Below, piece by piece: positions 56,510-64,000 of a stretch of 64,000 nucleotides of DNA. The DNA is from Rhizodiscina lignyota. Its lineage: Eukaryota; Ascomycota; Dothideomycetes; Aulographales; Rhizodiscinaceae. Position 1 is the stretch's first letter. Each line of letters starts with the position of its first letter. The translations under genes and the position numbers were made by a program. The notes below the pieces were generated by a model that was not told the origin of the DNA, ran no database searches, and saw nothing but the letters and a program-made list of their open reading frames with translations. The stretch is from the NCBI GenBank assembly GCA_010015805.1, contig ML978127.1, positions 1,612,001 to 1,676,000 of the forward strand. Direction: 5' to 3'.

Positions 56510-59500
56510 CTATTCTTCAATATCTGAGTCCTTGTCGTTGCTTCTGTTGCAATCGATAAATTCGCCGTACCATCTGTCTATGTAGTCGCTGTTGTCTTCT
56601 TCCGTTTCGTCTACTATCCTTTGCCTGCCATCGAAAGGCCAGACTGACTCCACTGGTCGATTGAGCAACTGGAGCAATGCGTCCCGCCTTTCTTTAGGCG
56701 TTTCCAGCAGCAATATTTCGCTACATTTGTCCTTTAGAGCAGTGTCGGAGCTGTGGGTTATGAGAATACTTATGGCAGTCTTGACCGGACCCCAGCCCAC
56801 GCTGTCTTGGTCGGCGATGTCTTGGTCGGCGATGCCTCCGTAAAAATAGAGATGCTGATCGCGCGCCAGAACAGCGTTTTCGATAACGTAGGATAGGGGT
56901 GTTCGGCCGGCATCATCTTTTGAGTCGACATCAGCTCCCTTTTCAAGAAGGATTTTCAGTATTTCTACTTTCTCTTCCATCTCTACACGGTATAGGATGT
57001 CTGATAATGAGCCCGCAGCCCATGATAATGGCGTTCGCCCATTATCATCTCTTGAGTCTACTTCAGCGCCCCATTTAAGGAGAAGCTCTATAGACACTGA
57101 GTCTGCCGACCCAAATCTGTTTCCTGCTACAAGCGATAATGTTGTTCGGCCATCTACATCTTTAGAGTTAACGTCTATGCCGTTCTCAAGGAGGATCTTC
57201 ATTGCGACTGCATCGAGTATCACGTCCATGAGCGCAGTATGACCCCCTCCGGCTCTAGAATTAATATCTACCCCAGCGTCAAGTAGAACTTGCACCGCAG
57301 CTTGATTCCGCGATTTTGCGGCGAAGATGAGGCGTTCCTCGCTGCTTATATGGTCGGAGGTAACATCCGCACCCCTTCCAATTAACAGTTTCATGGTGTC
57401 TGAATTTCCATACTTTGCGGCTAAACAGAGAGGTGTCGTGCCCGCGAAATCTCTGCGGTTGACATTTATGTCATCACGCTCGAGTAACGCTTCCATTGCT
57501 GTCGTATGTTGATATTCGCTCGCTAGAAAAAATGGTGTCCTTTTATAACGATTATTTGAGTCGTCGGCCATTGTGTGATCTACGTCGAGCAAGACTCGAA
57601 TCACTTCGGCATGCCCATTTCCTGCAGCAAAGTGCACCGCTGTGTAGCCATCGTCGTCTCTTGAGTTCACTCTGGCATCTTGCCGACCGACTAAGAACTT
57701 GACGGCATCAAGGCGGCCCCCTGATGCCGCCCATATTAACGGCGTTCGACCCTCTGAGTCCCTTCCGTCTGCATCGAGAGACAGATTTCTGGCTGACCCA
57801 GCTAGCAGTTTGTCCAGTAAGTACACGAGTCCCATTCCAGCAACCAGATGTAATCCATTCAGCCAAGTAAGTGCCCCAGAGTAACCCGTGTAAAGAACTC
57901 CTGGTCGGCTTAGTTCTGAAAGGTTCGCTATTTGTTCAGTACGTAAAACAAGGTTATCGTTGCGGAGAAATATGCTTGCTATATCAAAAAGCTCCTCTTG
58001 AACATGCTGCAGGTGCTCGTGCCAGTAGCAGGCAGCATAATCCAAGAAAGGGAGGTTTGATTTCCTGTTCTCGGTCCTGTTTCGTATCTTGAACCATTTT
58101 TCAGACCCATCCTCGTCCTGGTTGTCAATATCATAGGAGTATAGCGAAACATCACCCAACGACACATATGTCAGACAGACAGACGCAATTTCCTGATGGA
58201 AATTCGCCGTCCATATGCGTCGATTCCGTTCGAAGTACTCTTGGGTGGTGTAATGCACTAGGCGCAAAATTCCGCTTTCCTCCTCAATCGTCACGAGCCC
58301 CGCACAGTCGGAAACAGTAACCGTGATCGGAGGGATGTTGTCTGCATCGAATGCTTTGTCGCCAGGTTCCACGGCCAGAGCATGTCCTAGCTGATTGACA
58401 TTTAGTGGCACCCTTGCATGTATAATCCATTGAATCAGCCGCGTTGCGTCCTCCCTTTTCTCAATCGGGAGACCGTTTATTCTCTCGATAGCTTCATCAT
58501 ACGCTTCATCGTAGACATGAGCGAGGTCATTGGCATCACTTCGAGTTCGGCTCCGTTGAAACCTAGTCAGGGCATCTTTGACCTGTCTTTTCCTGGTTTT
58601 GGGAAGCAGCGATTCTACGTAGAGACGAGCGAGAAGAAACCTTTCGGAGTCGTGAGTCTCATTATCAAAACATTGCATCGTAGTAAACTTACATGCCATC
58701 CACGGCGCCGGCAATTGCGTTCTGAATCTCGTTCTGAATCTCGCTATCCTGGCGAATGCACTCTGGCATTCGGTGAAGCTGGCCAGCCACATACCGTCTC
58801 ACGTCCTCTTCACTCGCACGAACTTCCAAAGGGCTAGTTTGTTTAAACATAGCTTCTATCTCGGGGATGAAGCGTGATGTAACAAGAAGGCGGACGTCGG
58901 TAATTTGTTGCAATTCGAGCAGATCCTTAACAAGGACTTCACGAGTGTTACGGTCTTTGCACTCATCAAGAGCGTCGACCACAATGTAGGCAGCAGTGTA
59001 GTTGTCGAGAGCTGTTTTTAGCGCCCCAAGAATTTCTGCCGGAGTAGGCCTGGTGTTCTTCATAGGATATTTCTCGTAGAGTTGGAAGACTGATGCTGCA
59101 GCTGATGGCTGAACTTGTACCAATTGCTTAAGCATCGCTGCTAGAATATCGGCTTCTGTTTGACTTGCTTTGCCCTTGTAGTTACAAAACACAAAGGCAA
59201 CTCCGACGTTGTGGGGCAGATCTACTTTAAGGTGGTCGATAGTGGCAGCTGCCATCATCGTTTTACCAGCGCCAGGAATCCCGGGACAGAACAATGTTTG
59301 CTTAGGCATATCGCGCCAGTTGATGAACTCTGGATACTCGAGAAACCATTTCCCTGTGCCAGCCTGCTTTCGGGAAATGATGTCGGATTGCTGAACTTCG
59401 AAATCGTCAGAAGAAATCCAGTTCATTATCTCTTGATAGCGCTGGTGGTTAACGTTCTGCTGTAACCCGTCTGCTGTACTCTTGATTTCTCGAGTTTTCG

Positions 59501-60184
59501 CTTCAAGTTCCTTGGTTGTCGCTTGGATTGATAACGCAACTTTTTGGGTTCTGTCAGTGGTTTCGAGAACTGATTTGGTATCCTGACGGATTTCCTGGGC
59601 GGCTTTCATCGTTCCTTCGGTGTCTGCTTTGATGGCTGACACCAGTTTGCTACATGTTGTTAGCGAGCTCCAGGCAACGAGGATACGGTAAGGTTCCCCA
59701 AGATCCCAAATATTGTGTCCTCGTTCTCAAGGGGTTAGGCCTGGACGATGGTTCATACTTACAAGTTGTCAACCTCCAGTGCAACAGCTATGAGGCCTTT
59801 CAGACGTTCCATTCGTCCCAGGATATCGGCCACCTCCTCCTTCGTAAATTTCCACACGAGTGCATCCTTGACCGTATGTAGTTTACTCCGATCCGATCTC
59901 TTTGCGCCTGATAGCCTTTCCTGTAGCTGCAGCAACCCAGTGTAATACTGATCGAAAGGGCCATTCTCGACATTAAGTGCGCGGATAGTTGTACCCCATG
60001 GTGTATTAATGGAGTCCTCGATGAGGTAATTGAGGGTAGTGAGGAGGTTGAATAGCTGAGACGCCTCTATCGCGAGCCTCGCACGATCCTTCGATGAGGT
60101 CTTGACAGCATTAAGGTAGCTGATCACTTCGCCGGTGAATTCCAGAAGAGCAATAGTGCTCGCAGTTATACTGAGCGGGTCCAT
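56510..60184 (-). CDS. STAND/NLR-like protein: Helo-like N-domain, NACHT, ankyrin repeats (1169 aa)
   Basis: This is a predicted NACHT NTPase of the fungal NLR class. Three exons (60184-59763, 59649-58693, 58640-56510) join in phase to 1170 codons. The N-terminus MDPLSITASTIALLEFTGEV is the usual start of Helo-like STAND N-domains. A helical coiled-coil-like linker follows. NACHT motifs: P-loop GIPGAGKTMMAA near residue 265, Walker B AYIVVDALDEC near 360, and LLVTSRFIPEIEAMF. A winged-helix-like region follows (LIQWIIHARVPLNVNQLGHAL, LRLVHYTTQEYF). Ankyrin repeats run from about 750 to 1050 (SEGRTPLIWAASGGRLDAVKFL, DDGYTAVHFAAGNGHAEVIRVL and others). The intron between exons 2 and 3 splits the codon for Met in DGM-FLL. 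It looks intact. Confidence 0.94.
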
Positions 60185-62054
60185 CGTATGAAGACAACGG
60201 GGGAGGTCATCTCATCGGAGGTGCTGAGAGAAGTCGATACCAATGACAGGAGATTAAGGAGCGATGCCCTTCATGATGTAATAGAAGATGATTGAGATCT
60301 GAGATGGACTAAGGAAGGAAAGGCAGAGTTTGAACGCTCTGTGGAGTTAACAAGGCTGAGGACTGATGTTACACTTCAGCTGCGCCGCCACATTGCAGCA
60401 GCTCCAATCAAGAACCCTCACCAGACCACACGTGCTTCGTATATTCATTGCAGCAGATAGAAGGCATGGATCTAGAAGCAGAGGCCAACTTTTCATTGTG
60501 TTGTTGTCTTAATTTTCATGTCCATTCTCATTTTACTCATTTCGTGACTACACTACTCCGCACTGGATCGATGGAGACTGTCGTCGTCCCTGCTTTTTGC
60601 TGACGGTAGCCACGTAGAATTTAATGCCCGTTGCTTTAGGCGCCCATTCACGAGTCTGATCCTTTGCCCTTACGATTCTAACGCGCCTGAGGAATGCAGG
60701 GCAGAGTGAGGCCACCTGTTAAGGGTCTTCGCTGGCGAAAGGTATTCGTCCTGTGTCTGGTGCCTTTTGAAGTGGTCAGCGAGGCTGCGGACATGGCCTA
60801 AACTGCGATAGTCCCCACGACGGTCGCGCCTATCAGTTTAGAGACAGGAAATGCGCTGCTGGAGGCAGATCCGCAAGGGTCAGCAGTCTGCCCCAGGAAC
60901 ATGGGCATGCGATCGAATCACAAGCTGGAGTTGTGGTGCAGCAACCATTCGCACGAGACCAGGTGGTGCAGGTGAACAACCCCTGTAGGTGCGTTATCGG
61001 GGGCAGCTGCTAAAAGATCAATGTTGTAACCATGATGGACGACTCCAGGAAAGACTCTGAGAGCGCCATGAGATGGAAAGACGATGTACTGTGCGAAGGT
61101 ACTGTAGATGAGATCTGAATCAATGCGTTCTGATGACGACGATGACGGTCGATCGATGGTGGAAAGGGAAAGTTGGAAGAATCAAGATGCGATGGACCTT
61201 TGACGTGCCTCACCGGCGCCAAGACGCAGGCCCTGCTCTCCGCAGCTGTTGCAGGCTTTCGCACCCCATCCTCCATTGCAGGCGTCGTGCTCCAGCATCG
61301 TCTTGGAGCTTCACTTGCACCCCCCAATTGCTCTCTCTGCTGCTGCGAGCCGTCCTCCTCTTCCACTCCTGCTGAAGCGGAACTACCAAGGCTGCTAGTC
61401 TTCTGCGAGGCATCTCCGAGTGCATGCGTGAGTGTATGACTGCGGCGACTGAGGCGAGCAGCCACCTGCACCCGCCAAACCCCAAGCGTCATTCGCAGCT
61501 GGACCCAGCACTCCCCCAGAACAGTCACATGGAGTCCTGAATCATCGCTCTCTCTCGCCGTCATCCTCGTCCGGCTCATCGCAAACTTCCTTCGACCTCC
61601 ACCGACCTGCACAGCACCCTTTTTGACACATCTACACGAACACAGCGACAGCCACCTTCAACACTTGAGGTCGAGACGATCTGCAGCACCCAATCCCTGT
61701 CTTATCTCCGAGACATCACGTCGAGGCAGCAACAAAGCAGTGAGAACTTCACCACCACCATCGAGTCAATAGGCACCGCAAGCATGGCTGCCTGAGTACC
61801 TGGCTGAAGGCACTCTCTGTGATTCGTCGTGGTCCCCTTTCCATCTCTCCCCGCCTGCTGCGGAACGTTGAAGCTTAGCTGGTCGAAAAGTAACACGAGA
61901 CGTTGGACCATCGAAATATGGCTCCCTTCACTGTCAACGATCAACTTCCACCTTCGCAGAATTAGACTTCATCGAGCTCCACACGCACTTCAGCCAGCTC
62001 GACACCCCCACCACTGCCCATCCCCCTATCAGCGGGTATACCTCCGCAACCACG
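60185..62054. other. divergent spacer between NACHT gene and ATG13
   Basis: Both flanking genes start here and read outwards. The part near ATG13 is CT- and CA-rich, consistent with a long leader. A 200-codon minus-strand frame at 61010-61612 is Ser/Arg-rich without a domain and is not called. Confidence 0.45.
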
Positions 62055-64000
62055 ATGCAGCGTCCTCCGCATCGATTTACATCCAACTCAGCGGCCACCT
62101 CGCCTCGCACAAATCCATTGCGCAGTAACAACAACCGGGATCGTGACGATCCAGCATACAGCCTAGAGAAAACAATGTCGAGCGGCACAGGAAGGAGCTC
62201 TGATGATGTGAGCAGCGGAGCTGGCAGCGAGGAGGTGAGCCAGACGTTGGATGAGAAGATGGCAGAAGAGCAGAAGGGCAGACAGAGGCTCAACAACATC
62301 ATCCAGCAATTTTACATCAAAGGCGCTCTTGTTATTGTCGGCGCCAGACACACTCTACGGCCATGGGTGAAAAACAACGTGGTGAAGCAGAACAAATGGG
62401 TAAGTCTCCCCGTCCCATCTCATACTCGCTCATCCGACATCCATTTCATTCTACATCACTAACGTTTTAACAGTTCAATGTTGTCCTAAATGACAGCGAA
62501 GAGCTCCTTGAGCCGCTATCCCACTGGAGAAGCCTTGACGTCCTCGATGATCGGCCTTCACCGATGGTTATCGAAGTGTACCTGGATCTCAATGACCTCA
62601 CACCAAGCCAAACGCTTGTCATACTGGATAAGGACGGTCAGCGATGGGATGTTGCGGAATCTCTCAACCGTCTGGTGGGATACAATTCGAGACCATCTGC
62701 TACCAGCAGGAAGGAGATTGTCTTGGAGCGTTGGCGAGTCGAGCTTGGTCAAGCTTCCGCTGCGGTACCTTCAGAGGCGTGGTATGATCTGCCAAATGCT
62801 TACAAGAAGGCTGTAGTGCTCTTCAGGAGCCTCTTCACACATACTCGCATTCTACCTACCTGGAAGTATTTTAGGCGGATTGCCAAGAATCCTCCACATA
62901 GCCCTGCGCTCAAGTTGAAGTATCGCATCTCTAATGGCGACATCGCACCTAACACGAGAGACACTCTGGATCTATCTCTTGTTCCTGAACCGGGAAGCGT
63001 GACATCGCGATATGTCTTCGAGCCAAGCCTTTCACCCGTCGGCCCGTTCTGCATTTCTGTGGAATATAGAGAAAACTGCGATTTCCGTGTGGACGATTCC
63101 GAATCCCTCCTGAGCTCCCATTTTATGGCCTCGGATGACAAGTATTTCCGGCCGTCATTGTCACCTCAACGCGGGTCGCGCAATGACAAGGATCACGTGC
63201 CTGGCTCTCTACCAACACGCAGAAACTTTGTTGAAGAACAAGCCGACCAGGGACACGCGTACGGCAGCATGTCAACATTCCACGCGGTTGGCCAACCCAG
63301 CACTAGTCCAATCTCTGCAATTCGGAACGCACACTGGCCTGGAGTAGACCCATCGCCGTCAACATCACCACCACAGAAGCTGCCACCGAATCATCGTATG
63401 GCGCAAGGTTCTAAATCTTCTCTCCGCTCGGTGGAAGGAGGCGCGCTACCTTACCAGCGTCGCACTTCTGTCTCCTTCCAGCCTTTCAAGGCGGGAAGCC
63501 TCGCATCTTCTCCAGCTTCTGGAGCGATGCACATGCCTGTCCCACCTTCACCATCCAGCTCTTCACTCGGACGTGATCGCCCTTCCAGTCTGTCTCCCCT
63601 CGCTCAAGGTGCTACTGGTACGTCTTTGCCTGCTCAGCACGCGCGCAATCGAAACTCCCTTACTACTCTCCCACAGCAAGCTCTTCGTGCGCCTGTGAAT
63701 ATTCCAAACGAGACGGCCATTGCGTCTTCTGCATCAAGCTCTCCAAAGCCAGCTCCAATCTCCAGATACAGCAGCTCCTTCTCAAACCGTCGCAACCGCT
63801 TTTCATCAGCTTCTGCTGGCACGGGAACAGGGGGATCAAATTCACGCACTGAAGATGGGGACCCGTCTGGCGGAAACAACTCCAGTGGCAAAGGCAGTGT
63901 CTCAAGCTCTACACGTGCTGACACGAGCACACCGGACGTTGTATCTGGTGGTGCTGGCGCAGGCGGAGGTAGCTCTGGTAGCGTACAGGCGGATGATGAC
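62055..64000 (+). CDS. ATG13: autophagy protein Atg13, cut by the window end
   Basis: This is the regulatory subunit of the Atg1/ULK kinase complex that starts autophagosome formation. Exon 1 (62055-62399) and exon 2 (62474 to the window edge; intron 74 bp) give 624 codons in one frame. The HORMA domain spans about residues 80-345: LNNIIQQFYIKGALVIVGAR, HWRSLDVLDDRPSPMVIEVY, RWRVELGQ, TRILPTWKYFRR and RYVFEPSLSPVGPFCISVEY, the last being diagnostic for Atg13. A long Ser/Pro-rich disordered region follows, with RYSSSFSNRRNRFSSAS, the region expected to bind Atg1 and Atg17. The Ser-rich segment is a likely target of TORC1 phosphorylation, by family knowledge. The 3' end is missing. A 76-residue, poorly conserved N-terminal extension depends on the chosen ATG. 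Confidence 0.95.

Noticed and set aside
61010-61612. 200-codon minus-strand frame upstream of ATG13
   Set aside because: Arg/Ser-rich without a domain and opposite to the CT-rich leader of ATG13.

Overview
This 64 kb window is a chromosomal segment of a filamentous ascomycete (Pezizomycotina; a Dothideomycete is my guess, from general gene style only). Reasons: short GT-AG introns (mostly 44-110 bp) with CTAAC-like branch sites, compact genes on both strands, a fungal-type phytochrome, Zn2Cys6 regulation, fungal STAND/NLR genes, an intracellular GH2 beta-mannosidase and Atg13. I assembled exons by hand from splice signals and conserved family motifs. For almost every gene the joined exons give one open frame with matching phases.

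Left part (1-13.5 kb), mostly minus strand: a secreted pepsin-like aspartic protease (936-2250), a tandemly duplicated non-coding repeat (2921-3836) with RIP-like decay and tRNA-like promoter boxes, a two-domain flavoenzyme (PNPOx-like plus ferredoxin-reductase-like, 3895-5816), and a complete 1511-residue phytochrome histidine kinase (6993-11588). A 2 kb divergent spacer separates the phytochrome from an odd fusion: a flavoprotein domain of the Hal3/PPC-decarboxylase type, lacking the usual catalytic residues, joined to an F-box-like segment and degenerate ankyrin-like repeats (13574-15448).

Middle part (16-31 kb), accessory metabolism: three short-chain dehydrogenases, a glutathione S-transferase, a glutamine-synthetase-like ligase, a secreted PA/M28-like protein with at least 12 exons, a broken NmrA-like gene and a small carboxymuconolactone-decarboxylase-family protein. 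The first four genes (SDR, GST, GS-like, SDR) are packed in 6.5 kb and may form a detoxification or small-molecule group.

Right part (31-64 kb): beta-mannosidase; a SesA-like/NB-ARC/TPR NLR with TPR units repeating at exactly 126 bp; a secreted acid-sphingomyelinase-like phosphodiesterase; a regulator locus carrying a Zn2Cys6 finger and two C2H2-type fingers in different frames; a 1630-residue IBtk/Btb3-like ankyrin-RCC1-BTB protein; an alpha-glucoside-type MFS sugar transporter; a GPI-anchored arylsulfotransferase-family protein; a small dimeric-barrel-like protein; a Helo-like/NACHT/ankyrin NLR; and the first 624 codons of ATG13, cut by the window end.

No rRNA genes, convincing tRNA genes, CRISPR arrays or retroelement coding regions were seen. 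The candidates best worth a second look are the flavoprotein/F-box fusion, the dual-zinc-finger locus, the two NLR genes of different architecture, and the duplicated repeat.
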